NCBI GenBank assembly: GCA_019186985.1 | Contig: JABARQ010000017.1 | Location: 1-64,000, forward strand | Reading direction: 5' to 3' | Source: Prosthecobacter sp. | GTDB lineage: Bacteria; Verrucomicrobiota; Verrucomicrobiia; Verrucomicrobiales; Verrucomicrobiaceae | Length of the DNA: 64,000 nucleotides | Shown: positions 38,553 through 47,617 of the stretch, piece by piece | Numbering within the stretch: the stretch's first letter is position 1 | Layout of the letters: every line of letters begins with the position of its first letter | Notes under the pieces: generated by a model | Told to the model about the DNA's origin: nothing | The model's database searches: none | Seen by the model: only the letters and a program-made list of their open reading frames with translations | Translations under genes and position numbers: made by a program

Positions 38553-41267
38553 ATGAGCTCCAGCCCATCCCTTGCCAGCCTCATGCCTCTGGTGCTGAAA
38601 TTGATTCTCGCTGTTGCGATCAGTTTCAATCTTGCGACCGCGGCTCCCCAAACCCGGTTGCTGGTGGACCTCTCCGATGAACCGGCTCCTCAGGGGCTGA
38701 GCGCCTTTGATCTCTGTGTGCTGAAGGTCGATGCGCAGGCTGACCTGGAGGCCGCGCATGCTTTGGGGAATCTCTGCCTGGCCCGCGTGCCGCTTTTTGA
38801 TGTTCCTGTGAATTCACCAGCTGCGAAGCTGGCCGACGAACTGCAGGTTCCATTGATCGAGGGGAGCGAGAAAGGGGTGGTGCATCTGGATGCGACACAC
38901 CCGCGCTGGCCTCATGTTGTGGTGCATGAGCTGGTGGAGACAGCGGCTGAGCGTGGCTTTGACGGCGTGGTGCTTTGCCAGACCGAGGACATCAGCCAGG
39001 ATGCCGTCAGGGCTGCGGTGCTGCGGGTGCTGGAGCTGATCAAGGCCGCGTACCCGGACAAGCGTCTCATGATTGAAGGTGGTTTCGGGCTGGTGGCCGA
39101 GGCCCGGCGTCAGCTCGACGGAATTCTTTTCATCGGTGAAAAGGCGGGCGAGGAGGCGCTCATGGCCCACCGGATTCGCGAATCGGCCAGGCTGGGAGTG
39201 CAGCCCTATGTGGTGGGTTTCGCCACTCCGGAAGACATCCGGGACATTCCGCAGCGGGCGGCTGCGATTCGTGAACTGGGCGGCGTGCCGTTTTTCACGA
39301 CTCGTGAGCTGACCGGCATCAACCTGGGGCCCCTGGATGAGGTGTCCCGCCGGGTGCTGGTCCTGCATTCCGGCAGCGCCGAGGAAAGCTACACGGCACG
39401 GGTGCTTCACGGCTCCCTGGAATGGATGGGGTATCAGGTGGTCTATCAGAATGCCGGGGAAGACTCTGCCGAGGACTGGACGAGAGCGCATGAGCAGGTG
39501 CAGGCGGTGATCCTGGATCAGAGCCTCGGAATCGATCATGAACGGCAGCACCGGCTGGCGCTCATGGTGGCCGGTCTCGAAAAACAAAAGGTGCCTCTGT
39601 TGCTGACGGGCATTCCCTGGGAGAGCGGGGAGGACTGGAATCTGGTTTCCAGTGCCCTGAAGCTGCAGGGCAGCGGCCGGCCGGTGGTTCGTCCGGGCAG
39701 GGCGGTCCATCACCGTGCTGACAGCAGCCTGCTGGCGGCAGCGGCAGGAGCGGGCGCTCGCACGACAGGGCTGCGCGATGTCAGGGCGGCTGGGGCGGAG
39801 ACGCGGGTGGTCTTGTCCGTCCGGAGTGAGGAGCCAAAGCAGACGATCTATGACCAAGCCTGGCTTGCCTCCTGGGGCGGCGCCCTGCTGGATCCCCTGG
39901 CCCTGGAGATTGGTCCTCAGATTGAGCCGCTGCCGTTTCTGGAGCGCTGGCTGGGCGGGCGTGCCGTGGCTCCGGTCATGGATACGACGAGCCTGGACGG
40001 GCACCGCCTCCTGGTGACACAGGTGCTTTCAGAAGGGTTTGCCTCTGCCAGCGACCAGCCCGGGCTTCCCCTCGCCGCGGAGGTGATGCAGGAGAAGGTG
40101 CTGGCCCGGTATGGGCTTCCGGTCACGGTGGCCGTGAATGAGGCGGATGTGCGAGGCTGGACACCGGGGCTGAATCCGCGCATGGCGTCGCGGCTTGAGC
40201 ATGCCGCCCGGGAGATCTTCAACCTGGGGAATGTCGAGCCGGCTTCAGCGGGCCTGAGTCGTCCGGTTTCCTGGACGGGCGCGCAGCCGGAGGGCGGTGT
40301 GCTGAATGCCGGCGCCGGGGTCCAGACACCTGGCATGGAGCGGGAGATCGCCGGATCGCTGGCCTACCTGCACCGGAATCTTCTGCCCAGGGGGCGCTCC
40401 ATGAGTGCGATGAGCTGGCCTGCGGGAACGGTGCCCAGCGCGGAGGCCTCCGCCTTTGTGCAGAAGATGAAGGTGGAAAGCCTGGTCACCCGCCGCGCTC
40501 CATCGCTGCTGGCCGGTGACTCCCCTTTGCAGCCGAGGAGCTGGAAGATCGGCCGGCAGGGAGCAGTCATGCTTCAGGATGCGGGGCTGCGGCAGGCGGA
40601 TGAAGCCATCGCGGCCATGCATCGCGGAGGGCTGGGGCGCTGGACCGAGCCTGCGCAGGTCAGCCTGCGGTTCCAGGACGTCGTGCGCAGCCAGGATCTG
40701 CAGCAGGTGGAGAAGATTCTGGACTGGTGCTCAAGCCAGCCCTTCCATGCCGTCAGCGCCGGGCAGTATGCGCGGCTGGTGCGTGATGCCGCCGAGACCC
40801 GGATCTTTCAGACCGGGCCCGGCCGCTGGATTCTCGTCAACCAGGGCAGCGCCCGGACCGTGAGGCTTCCTGCCTCGGCGGGTGTGCCTGACCTGGCCCA
40901 GTGCAGGGGGGTGGCCGGATTCATCCATCATGGCGGCCAGATTTACATCCACACGCTCGGTCTGCGCCGCACCGAGCTGGTGATGCGTGCCGAGCCGCAG
41001 CGCGACTATCTGCGACTGGCCTCGGCGACGGCGGACGTCCGCTATCTGGAGGCCGCCGGCAGCCGCGCCTCCTTCCAGGTGCTGCACACGCGGCCTGTCG
41101 AATTTTGCTTCGACGGCATGATGCCCGGGACCATCTGCCAGATGCTTACCAACGGCCAGCCTGACTACCTCATGGCGGACACGCAGGGGCGCATTGAATT
41201 CAGCGTGCCCAGCCAGGCGACGATCCAGCTCCGGATCCTGCCCTCACACACGGCGGCCATGCGTTGA
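38553..41267 (+). CDS. PelA-like secreted protein with degenerate deacetylase domain
   Basis: About 904 residues with a signal peptide (LVLKLILAVAISFNLATAA). The order follows PelA. An N-terminal TIM-barrel-like hydrolase region has DLCVLKVDAQ, ERGFDGVVLCQTED and YPDKRLMIEGGFGLV. A flavodoxin-like domain comes next (RRVLVLHSGSAEESYTARVL, EWMGYQVVYQN), then a deacetylase-like region. In PelA the latter has HxDGDGF and SHTxSHP-type metal motifs. Here the matching places read TQVLSEGF (about residues 489-496) and SAGLSRPV (565-572), so the metal ligands are absent. The surrounding sequence (PLAAEVMQEKVLARYGLPVTV) still aligns. It may bind rather than modify polysaccharide. Alternative starts are GTG at 38484 and ATG at 38583. 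Confidence 0.65.
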   Translation: MSSSPSLASLMPLVLKLILAVAISFNLATAAPQTRLLVDLSDEPAPQGLSAFDLCVLKVDAQADLEAAHALGNLCLARVPLFDVPVNSPAAKLADELQVPLIEGSEKGVVHLDATHPRWPHVVVHELVETAAERGFDGVVLCQTEDISQDAVRAAVLRVLELIKAAYPDKRLMIEGGFGLVAEARRQLDGILFIGEKAGEEALMAHRIRESARLGVQPYVVGFATPEDIRDIPQRAAAIRELGGVPFFTTRELTGINLGPLDEVSRRVLVLHSGSAEESYTARVLHGSLEWMGYQVVYQNAGEDSAEDWTRAHEQVQAVILDQSLGIDHERQHRLALMVAGLEKQKVPLLLTGIPWESGEDWNLVSSALKLQGSGRPVVRPGRAVHHRADSSLLAAAAGAGARTTGLRDVRAAGAETRVVLSVRSEEPKQTIYDQAWLASWGGALLDPLALEIGPQIEPLPFLERWLGGRAVAPVMDTTSLDGHRLLVTQVLSEGFASASDQPGLPLAAEVMQEKVLARYGLPVTVAVNEADVRGWTPGLNPRMASRLEHAAREIFNLGNVEPASAGLSRPVSWTGAQPEGGVLNAGAGVQTPGMEREIAGSLAYLHRNLLPRGRSMSAMSWPAGTVPSAEASAFVQKMKVESLVTRRAPSLLAGDSPLQPRSWKIGRQGAVMLQDAGLRQADEAIAAMHRGGLGRWTEPAQVSLRFQDVVRSQDLQQVEKILDWCSSQPFHAVSAGQYARLVRDAAETRIFQTGPGRWILVNQGSARTVRLPASAGVPDLAQCRGVAGFIHHGGQIYIHTLGLRRTELVMRAEPQRDYLRLASATADVRYLEAAGSRASFQVLHTRPVEFCFDGMMPGTICQMLTNGQPDYLMADTQGRIEFSVPSQATIQLRILPSHTAAMR

Positions 41268-41295
41268 CCCGACCGAACATCAATCCTGACTCATC

Positions 41296-42720
41296 ATGGT
41301 TTTTCGTATCCTGCTCCTCATCGTCCTCTACTCAACGCTGGCCTTTGTGTGGGAACGCCGCCTCGAGTCCGCGGCCGAGGCGCCTCTGGAGGATGCGGTT
41401 GAACGCCAGCCGCGGCTGGAAAGGCTGACCCGCTACCTGATGAAGGCGCCGCCCGAGGTCGTGAAACCGATCCTGCTGAGCATCGCCCTCATGCCGGATG
41501 AGCGGCTGGCCAGGGTGGATGCCTGGCTGCGCCGGCCGCCTGCAGACCAGCTTCGCGAGCTGACGGTCCAGGATTCACCGATGCTTCACAAGGCCGGGTC
41601 CCTGCGTGACTCCCTGCTGCTGGGCTGGCTGGGGCAGGAGCATTCCGCTCCACCGCTGGAGGCGCACCTGATGATTTGCGCCGCTGGTGACCGGCTTGAC
41701 GACCAGATGAGGAATTTTGCGCTTCAGTCCTTGTCAGGCCGTGCCCTGAAGGCGGGGGATCATGAGACGGCGCTTCGCATCATGGAGCGGGCGGTGGCCG
41801 TTCCTGGAGCGACCTGGAGCGTGGTGAAAGGCTACCTGCAAAGGGCGTCCGAACGTGAGCTCATCCGGCCTGCGCTGTCCGTGCTCGACACCTGGCTGAA
41901 GCGGCATGAGGCAGGCGCCGCCGCCAGGGAGGTGGAGGAGGCCCGGGAGATGCAATGTGCCTTCATGCTTCGTTCAGGCCAGGCCGCCGAGGCTTTGGAC
42001 ATCCAGGTGCAGGCGCTGAAGGCTGTTCCCGCAGGTCAGGCCCTGCCGGAAAGCGTGCTGCAGCGTGCGGTCACCGCTGCGCGTGCTGCGGGAACACCGA
42101 TGATCATCCTGCCTTTGCTGGAACAGCACCTGGCCTGCTTTGAGGAGCATCAGGTGTCTCCTTCGCAGCTGCTGATCAAGGAGGATGCCAGTGCGGACTA
42201 TCATCACTGGCTGGCGGAGTATGTCACCTTTGCGGAGGCGGTGCTGCCCGCCGTTCGTTCTTTTGAGGCCTGTCAGAGGCTTGCGGCCATCGGCGAAGGC
42301 AGTGCGCTGGCCCGTGTCTGCGCCCTTGCTGAACCTGCAGGGCGGATGGACGACGCCGTGTTTTTCCTGGAGCAGGCCCTGGCGAATGCCGTGCTGCGCC
42401 CGGTATTGCTGTCCCTGACAGGCGTGCAGCCTTTGGCAAAGCGCGTGGCGCTTCAGGCCATGAAGAAGGCGCCCGGAGACCGTGACCTGCATTACTCGGC
42501 GACCCTGGCCGAGGCGGCTGCGGCACCGGGTTCCGCAGCAGGACTCTGGCAGGCCTACCTGCGCCGGTTTCCTGAGGATGCTCCGGCTTCACGCCGTCTG
42601 ATCCAGGCCCATCTGAACGCCAGGCGGCCGACCCTGGCCCTGCGTGTCCTGGATGGCATGAAGGAGGCTTCTTTGACGGAGGCCGACAGGCATCAGCGGG
42701 AGCTGCTGCGTCAGCTTTGA
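41296..42720 (+). CDS. Membrane-anchored helical-repeat (TPR-like) protein beside the PelA-like gene
   Basis: This 474-residue protein has a single N-terminal transmembrane segment (FRILLLIVLYSTLAFVW) and then all-alpha repeats of the TPR/Sel-like kind (LSGRALKAGDHETALRIMERA, RPALSVLDTWLKRHE, LFFLEQALA-type units, LNARRPTLALRVLDGM). It lies 28 bp after the PelA-like gene and is surely co-transcribed. In Pel loci, PelB and PelE contribute TPR regions, and the size and topology here are closest to a PelE-type protein; this is inference. The 3' end overlaps the convergent VanZ-like gene by 10 bp. Confidence 0.55.
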   Translation: MVFRILLLIVLYSTLAFVWERRLESAAEAPLEDAVERQPRLERLTRYLMKAPPEVVKPILLSIALMPDERLARVDAWLRRPPADQLRELTVQDSPMLHKAGSLRDSLLLGWLGQEHSAPPLEAHLMICAAGDRLDDQMRNFALQSLSGRALKAGDHETALRIMERAVAVPGATWSVVKGYLQRASERELIRPALSVLDTWLKRHEAGAAAREVEEAREMQCAFMLRSGQAAEALDIQVQALKAVPAGQALPESVLQRAVTAARAAGTPMIILPLLEQHLACFEEHQVSPSQLLIKEDASADYHHWLAEYVTFAEAVLPAVRSFEACQRLAAIGEGSALARVCALAEPAGRMDDAVFFLEQALANAVLRPVLLSLTGVQPLAKRVALQAMKKAPGDRDLHYSATLAEAAAAPGSAAGLWQAYLRRFPEDAPASRRLIQAHLNARRPTLALRVLDGMKEASLTEADRHQRELLRQL

Positions 42721-43139
42721 GCCTGGACCACCTGGACGAGCAGGCGACGGCTCAGCCAGGCGGCTAGCAGCCCGCCGCTGAGGTCAGCCAGCCAGTCCCA
42801 GGGGTCATTGCCAAACCTGCCTGGGGTGAAGGTCTGGTGAAACTCATCGGCGGCGCCGATGATGCCGGTGAAGAGCAGTCCTGCGAGAAGGAAGCGGGCG
42901 GATGTCGGCAGCGGACGGCTTTTGCCAAAAAGTGCGGTCAGGAAGCAGAAGGCGCCGCCGGTGAAATAGGTGCCGTGGAGGAACTTGTCCTTGAGGGGAA
43001 ATGACGGGCCGCTGGGCAGGGGAGTGTTCGCTGACAGCATCCACAGGAGAGCCGCCCATGCCAGGACTGCCAGCCACCAGAGGAGAGGCTTGTGAACGAG
43101 TCTTGCTGCGGTCAGCAGCCATCGCCTGTCTTGGCTCAT
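42711..43139 (-). CDS. VanZ-like family membrane protein
   Basis: This 142-residue protein has about four transmembrane segments and VanZ family landmarks: FPLKDKFLHGTYFTGGAF, GAADEFHQTFTPGRFGNDPWDWLADLSGG. VanZ-like proteins can alter envelope glycopeptide sensitivity, but most members have no known role. Its ATG overlaps the stop of the antitoxin gene by 4 bp, so it may be expressed with that locus, although a functional link is doubtful. Confidence 0.8.
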   Translation of the reverse strand: MSQDRRWLLTAARLVHKPLLWWLAVLAWAALLWMLSANTPLPSGPSFPLKDKFLHGTYFTGGAFCFLTALFGKSRPLPTSARFLLAGLLFTGIIGAADEFHQTFTPGRFGNDPWDWLADLSGGLLAAWLSRRLLVQVVQAQS

Positions 43140-43474
43140 CCTTCCTTCATTTCCTGTTCCATCCGCTCGCTGAGCCACTGTTTGATCATGCTCTGATAGT
43201 TCAGGTAGCGGCGGCGGGCGATGCGCTTGATGCGGCTGAGCATCCTTGGGTCGAAGCGCAGGGTGATGGTGGTGGATTCACGGACATCATTCCGGTGGAT
43301 CGACATCTGAAGCAGGCGGGCGTCGAGCTGATGAGCGCTCCAGAAGCGGCCCTCATCCTCTTCCTGCTCGAACGGCGGCACGTCCTTCCAGGAACGAACC
43401 AGGGCGAGATCCCCTTCCAGGTAGGCGGGGCGGCTCGTCAGGGTGGTGTCTCCTTTGCGGCGGGGTGGTTCCAT
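43136..43474 (-). CDS. CopG/BrnA-type antitoxin
   Basis: This 112-residue protein has the block SWKDVPPFEQEEDEGRFWSAH followed by a ribbon-helix-helix (STTITLRFDPRMLSRIKRIARRR, NYQSMIKQWLSERM). This is typical of CopG-like antitoxins of type II systems, which both neutralise a BrnT-like toxin and repress the operon. It lies 11 bp downstream of a toxin-like gene on the same strand. The first 15 residues (MEPPRRKGDTTLTSR) resemble the start of that upstream fused gene (MEPLRYKEAPTQASP). Confidence 0.75.
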   Translation of the reverse strand: MEPPRRKGDTTLTSRPAYLEGDLALVRSWKDVPPFEQEEDEGRFWSAHQLDARLLQMSIHRNDVRESTTITLRFDPRMLSRIKRIARRRYLNYQSMIKQWLSERMEQEMKEG

Positions 43475-43485
43475 AAGGGGTGGTG

Positions 43486-43797
43486 TCAGGCAAGCTCGGC
43501 CTTTTTCCGTTCAAAGAAGAGATTTTCCGAAGTGGTCATATCCCGGGCGAAAACGACACGGTGTTTCTTGCCGTCCGTCCAGAAGACGCTGAAAACCGCC
43601 CTGCCGTGCAGGGATTTGCCCAGGTTGTAATAGCGGGGCTCCGTCCAAGTGCCCTGATCCTCTGGAAAAAATCTCAGAGAAAAGGGATCCTCCAGCGATT
43701 CTTCAATGTCTTTGAGCGGGGGTTGGGGCGCGTGTCCAGGAGAGGATGCGAGCGGGCTGGCCTGGGTGGGGGCTTCTTTGTAGCGGAGAGGTTCCAT
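43486..43797 (-). CDS. Chimeric gene: antitoxin N-terminus fused to BrnT-like toxin C-terminus
   Basis: The protein has 103 residues. Residues from about 28 onward match the toxin at 43809-44087 with roughly three quarters identity (DIEESLEDPFSLRFF, GRAVFSVFWTDGKK, RVVFARDMTTSENLFFERKKAE). The first 19 residues and the DNA around the start instead resemble the beginning of the antitoxin gene at 43474. The simplest reading is a tandem duplication of a toxin-antitoxin pair followed by an in-frame deletion that joined the antitoxin start to the second toxin. Whether the product is toxic, inactive or regulatory cannot be told. Confidence 0.7.
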   Translation of the reverse strand: MEPLRYKEAPTQASPLASSPGHAPQPPLKDIEESLEDPFSLRFFPEDQGTWTEPRYYNLGKSLHGRAVFSVFWTDGKKHRVVFARDMTTSENLFFERKKAELA

Positions 43798-43808
43798 AAG
43801 AGGTTGTA

Positions 43809-44087
43809 TCAGGCATCCTCAGCCTTTTTCCGTTCAAAGAAGTCGTGTTCGGAGGCGGTCATGTCCCGGGCGAAGACGACGCGGTATTTTTTGCCATCCG
43901 TCCAGAAGACGCTGAAGACGGCCCTGCCGCCGAGGGCCTTGCCCAGATTGTAGTAGCGTGCCTCCGAGCCATTGCCGTTTTCATCAGGCAGGAACTTCAG
44001 GGAAAAGGGATCCTCGAACGACTCCTCAATGTCCTTGGGGGGCAGTTTGGTGAGGTCGAAGGATACGCCGAGCCAGTCGAAGTCCAT
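43809..44087 (-). CDS. BrnT-like toxin
   Basis: This 92-residue protein has the C-terminal core of BrnT/RelE-fold toxins: EDPFSLKFLPDENG, ARYYNLGKALGGRAVFSVFWTDGKKYRVVFARDMTASE. BrnT proteins are ribonucleases that stop translation. The N-terminus (MDFDWLGVSFDLTKLPP) is shorter than the usual WDxxKxxxNxxKHGVSFEEA region, so activity is uncertain. It is the first gene of a three-gene minus-strand unit ending in the antitoxin, the usual toxin-then-antitoxin order of brnTA. Confidence 0.65.
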   Translation of the reverse strand: MDFDWLGVSFDLTKLPPKDIEESFEDPFSLKFLPDENGNGSEARYYNLGKALGGRAVFSVFWTDGKKYRVVFARDMTASEHDFFERKKAEDA

Positions 44088-44129
44088 GATGTGCAGATAC
44101 TTTCAACGTACGAAACCAGGGGCGTCTCG

Positions 44130-44513
44130 CTATTTCCGATATTGGATCACTTCTATCTCATAACCCTCGGGGGCGTCAATGAAGGCGAACACGCCGCTGG
44201 AACTTTCCGTGGGTCCGTCTGAGAGGGGATAGCCGCAGGCGGCGGCATGGAGGGCGAACTTTTCCAGGTCCTCCACCTCGAAGGCCAGGTGGGTGACGTC
44301 GGGGCCGAGCTGTACGGGGCCGCTGCCGGGGAAGGAGCAGATCTCGATGAGTTCGTCGCTGTTCGGAGTCTTGAAGAACACGAGTTCGGAGCCGCGCGGG
44401 GACTTGTGGCGCCGGACTTCCTCAAGCCCGAGGACCTCCTTGTAGAAGGCGACGGTCTTGTCGAGGTCGTTCACGCGGTAGCGGGTGTGGAGGAGCTTTT
44501 TGACCATGAGCAT
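44130..44513 (-). CDS. Glyoxalase I-like VOC family protein
   Basis: This 127-residue protein has a paired beta-alpha-beta-beta-beta fold of the vicinal oxygen chelate family. The four expected metal ligands are visible as H in LLHTRYRV, E in DELIEI, H in THLAFEV and E in YEIEVIQ. VNDLDKTVAFYKEVLGLEE is a glyoxalase I signature. It probably isomerises the methylglyoxal-glutathione adduct to S-lactoylglutathione. Starts at 44513 or 44507 are both possible. It is divergent from the MFS gene. Confidence 0.85.
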   Translation of the reverse strand: MLMVKKLLHTRYRVNDLDKTVAFYKEVLGLEEVRRHKSPRGSELVFFKTPNSDELIEICSFPGSGPVQLGPDVTHLAFEVEDLEKFALHAAACGYPLSDGPTESSSGVFAFIDAPEGYEIEVIQYRK

Positions 44514-44604
44514 GGCAGGGTTGAAACCATCCACATTCGGCGCGTCATGGCGCTTGGGCAAGACAGACATTTGCGCACTGCTGCTGCCGCCCGTAAGAGG
44601 GGTC

Positions 44605-45822
44605 ATGTCCGCCCGCCAGCCCGCCGTCCTCTTCATTTTCATCACGCTCGTGCTCGACATCCTGGGCATCGGTCTGGTGGTGCCGGTCCTTCCTGGCCTG
44701 GTTCAGCATTATCAGGAGGGCAGTCTCGCCGCAGGTTCGGTGACCTACGGCCTGCTTGCCGCGACGTATGCGCTGATGCAGTTTCTCGTGGCCCCGCTGA
44801 TCGGCAGCCTCTCCGACCGGTTCGGCCGCCGTCCGGTCATCCTGGTCTCGCTTCTGGGCTCCGCGATCGACTACTTCCTGATCGCCTTTGCGCCCAGCCT
44901 GGCCTGGTTTGTCGTGGGGCGTGTGGTGGCGGGGATCACGGCGGCCAACTATGCGGCGGCCTCGGCCTACATCGCGGACATCAGCCCGCCGGAAAAACGC
45001 GCGGCGAACTTCGGCCTGATCGGCGCCGCCTTTGGCATCGGCTTCATCATCGGGCCGGTTCTCGGCGGCCTGTGCGCCAAGTTCGGGGTGAAGGTGCCCT
45101 TCTTCGTGGCGGGCGGCCTGACGCTGATCAACTGGGCCTACGGCTGGTTTGTGCTGCCGGAGTCGCTGGCTCCGGAAAACCGGCGTGCCTTCAGCTGGAG
45201 GCGCAGCAATCCGGTCGGCGCGCTGCTGGCCCTGCACCGGTTTCCCGCGTTGCTCGGGCTGGTGCTGACTTACTTCATCGCGGTCCTTGCCCATCAGGTT
45301 TATCCAAGCATCTGGGTGCTCTACACCTCCTTCCGCTATCAGTGGACGGAACTGCAGACGGGGCTTTCGCTGGCGGCCGTGGGCTTCATGGCCGGCATGG
45401 TGCAGGGCGGGCTGACCAGGCGCGTGGTCGGCAGGCTTGGAGAGCGACGCACGGTGCTGGCCGGGCTGTTCCTGGCTGTCTTTCTTTATGCGGCCTATGG
45501 CATGGCCTCCCAGGCCTGGATGATCTACGGCTGCATCATCATCGGCAGCCTGACCGGCCTGGTGACGCCTGCCGTTCAGTCGCTGATGACGCAGAGCGTG
45601 CCTGCGAATGAGCAGGGGGAGCTGCAGGGAGCCCTGAGCAGCCTCTCAAGCGTCGCCGGGGTGACGGGCCCCGTGGTGTGCACGCAGCTCTTCGGCTTCT
45701 TCGTCAGTGACAAGGCGCCGGTGCTGCTGCCCGGGGCGCCGTTTTTCTGGAGCTCGATCCTGATGATCGCCGCACTGGCCGTCGCCGTGCCGTCCTTGCG
45801 CCGGATCCAGGCGGTTCACTGA
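44605..45822 (+). CDS. MFS drug:proton antiporter (TetA-like)
   Basis: This 405-residue protein has twelve predicted transmembrane segments. It starts with FIFITLVLDILGIGLVVPVLPGLV, the TetA/TCR-type opening, and has motif A GSLSDRFGRRPVILVS after TM2. SPPEKRAANFGLIGAAFGIGFIIGPVLGG corresponds to motif C. The family exports tetracyclines or other drugs; the real substrate is unknown. The frame is open upstream, but the ATG at 44605 is preceded by AAGAGGGG, a good ribosome site. The 3' end overlaps the convergent recJ by 7 bp. Confidence 0.9.
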   Translation: MSARQPAVLFIFITLVLDILGIGLVVPVLPGLVQHYQEGSLAAGSVTYGLLAATYALMQFLVAPLIGSLSDRFGRRPVILVSLLGSAIDYFLIAFAPSLAWFVVGRVVAGITAANYAAASAYIADISPPEKRAANFGLIGAAFGIGFIIGPVLGGLCAKFGVKVPFFVAGGLTLINWAYGWFVLPESLAPENRRAFSWRRSNPVGALLALHRFPALLGLVLTYFIAVLAHQVYPSIWVLYTSFRYQWTELQTGLSLAAVGFMAGMVQGGLTRRVVGRLGERRTVLAGLFLAVFLYAAYGMASQAWMIYGCIIIGSLTGLVTPAVQSLMTQSVPANEQGELQGALSSLSSVAGVTGPVVCTQLFGFFVSDKAPVLLPGAPFFWSSILMIAALAVAVPSLRRIQAVH

Positions 45823-47561
45823 CCCTCCGCAGGCCGGGCTTCACGCACGGCATCAAGGGTGAGCTGCCACTGCTCCTCGCCGCGCCAGAAGTTCCGCTGC
45901 ACGCGCATGGCGATGTCCCAGGGCGGCCTGGGCAGGTTTTGCAGGGGGGCATTGAACCAGCGCGCCTCCATGTTGACGCCGTCCTGGGTGAGGATCACCC
46001 GCAGGTGCTTGTCCTTCATCGTGCGGCCTGGCAGCCTTGGGGTGACGCTGCGGCAGAGGAACAACGGCTCGCTGTTCTGCTGGCCGAAGGGTTCCATCAG
46101 CCGGAAGTTCTGCAGGAAGTCGTAGGTGAGATCGGACAGCCGCACCTCGGCGTCCATCTCCAGGATGGGAGTCAGGGCCTCGTCGCTCAGGGCCCTGCGG
46201 GCGGCCTCGCAGAAGGCGGTGCGGAACACCCCGAGCTTGTCCTCCGTGATCGAAACCCCTGCGGCCATGGCGTGGCCTCCACCCCGGACGATGTGCTCCC
46301 GGCAGATGTCGATGGCTTCGACGAGGGAGAAGCCGGGGATGCTGCGTCCGCTGCCCTTGCCCATGCCGTTTTCATCAAACGAGAAAAGGATGGTCGGCCG
46401 GTTGGCGATCCTGGAGATGCGGGAGGCGACGATGCCGACGACGCCGGGGTGCCAGTTGCGCGAGCCCAGCACGATGGCCTGGTGCGCCTCCAGGCTGCCG
46501 AGTTCTAGCAGCATTTGTTCGGCCTCGGCATAGACGTTCTGCTCCACGGCCTGGCGGTCGCGGTTGTGGCTTTCCAGCAGCGCGGCGTACTCGTTGGCGG
46601 TGTGCGAATCCTCGGCCAGCAGGAGCTGCAGGGAGGTCGAGGCCGTGTCCAGCCGGCCGGCTGCGTTCAGGCGGGGGCCGAGCCGGAAGCTGACGTGGTG
46701 CGTCTGCAGGAAGCCGTCCACGCCCGCCGTCTGCTTCAAAGCCTGCAGGCCGATGCGGTCGGTCTGCGCGAGCGCCTCCAGGCCGCGCCTGACGAGCAGC
46801 CGGTTTTCATCGACCAGGGGCACCAGGTCGGCCACGGTGCCGAGGGCGACGAGGTCGAGGGTGTTCTTGAGGTCGAAGTCAGGAAGGCGGCGTGCCTTGA
46901 GCAGGGCGTGGGCGACCTTGAAGACAAGGCCGGCGGTGCAGAAGTAGTGGTATTTGTCCCCCAGCTTTGGATTGACCAGCGCCACGCATTCCGGGCGTCC
47001 CAGGGGTGAAAGTTCGTGGTGGTCGATGATGACGCAGTCAACCCCCTGCTCGCGAAGCCACTTCAGCTCGTTGATCGAGGTGGTGCCGCAGTCGAGGGCG
47101 AGCAGCAGGTCGGGCTTGCCGAATTCTTCGAACAGACGGGTGAAGCCGTCGAGGCTCAGGCCATAGCCCTCGTCCATTCTTGAAGGCAGGAAGAGGTGCG
47201 GCTGGACACCGTAGGCGCGCAGCGTCAGGCACATGAGCGACATGGAGGTGACGCCGTCGACGTCATAGTCGCCATACAGGGCCACACGCTGCTTTTCATC
47301 GACGGCGCGGAGGATGCGCTCCACGGCGATGTTCATCTCGGGCAGTTCGCCCGGGTCGCCGAGGGTGGCGAGCTTGGGCACCAGGAAGTCGCGCACGGCG
47401 GAGGCGGTGCGCAGGCCGCGCTGGGCCAGCAGCGTGCAGAGCAGCCGTGGCAGCCCGGTGTCCGCCGCCAGCGCATCCACGCCCTCGGGCGCCGGCTTGA
47501 CGAGCCAGCGCGGAGGACGCGTGTTGGGCAGAGGAAGTTCGGAGGCGAGGGCCATCGGCAA
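45816..47561 (-). CDS. recJ: Single-stranded-DNA-specific exonuclease RecJ
   Basis: This 581-residue 5'-3' exonuclease acts in recombination and mismatch repair. The DHH domain motifs are VALYGDYDVDGVTSMSL, LALDCGT and VIIDHHEL. FRLGPRLNAAGRL lies between the domains. DHHA1 carries RGGGHAMAAGVSI. The C-terminal OB-like region closes the nuclease channel. Length and order match RecJ fully. Confidence 0.94.
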   Translation of the reverse strand: MPMALASELPLPNTRPPRWLVKPAPEGVDALAADTGLPRLLCTLLAQRGLRTASAVRDFLVPKLATLGDPGELPEMNIAVERILRAVDEKQRVALYGDYDVDGVTSMSLMCLTLRAYGVQPHLFLPSRMDEGYGLSLDGFTRLFEEFGKPDLLLALDCGTTSINELKWLREQGVDCVIIDHHELSPLGRPECVALVNPKLGDKYHYFCTAGLVFKVAHALLKARRLPDFDLKNTLDLVALGTVADLVPLVDENRLLVRRGLEALAQTDRIGLQALKQTAGVDGFLQTHHVSFRLGPRLNAAGRLDTASTSLQLLLAEDSHTANEYAALLESHNRDRQAVEQNVYAEAEQMLLELGSLEAHQAIVLGSRNWHPGVVGIVASRISRIANRPTILFSFDENGMGKGSGRSIPGFSLVEAIDICREHIVRGGGHAMAAGVSITEDKLGVFRTAFCEAARRALSDEALTPILEMDAEVRLSDLTYDFLQNFRLMEPFGQQNSEPLFLCRSVTPRLPGRTMKDKHLRVILTQDGVNMEARWFNAPLQNLPRPPWDIAMRVQRNFWRGEEQWQLTLDAVREARPAEGQ

Positions 47562-47617
47562 AAACGTAACCTCCTTGTATGCAGCACGCGGGTGGGCTAG
47601 TCAAAGCCTCGCTCTCA

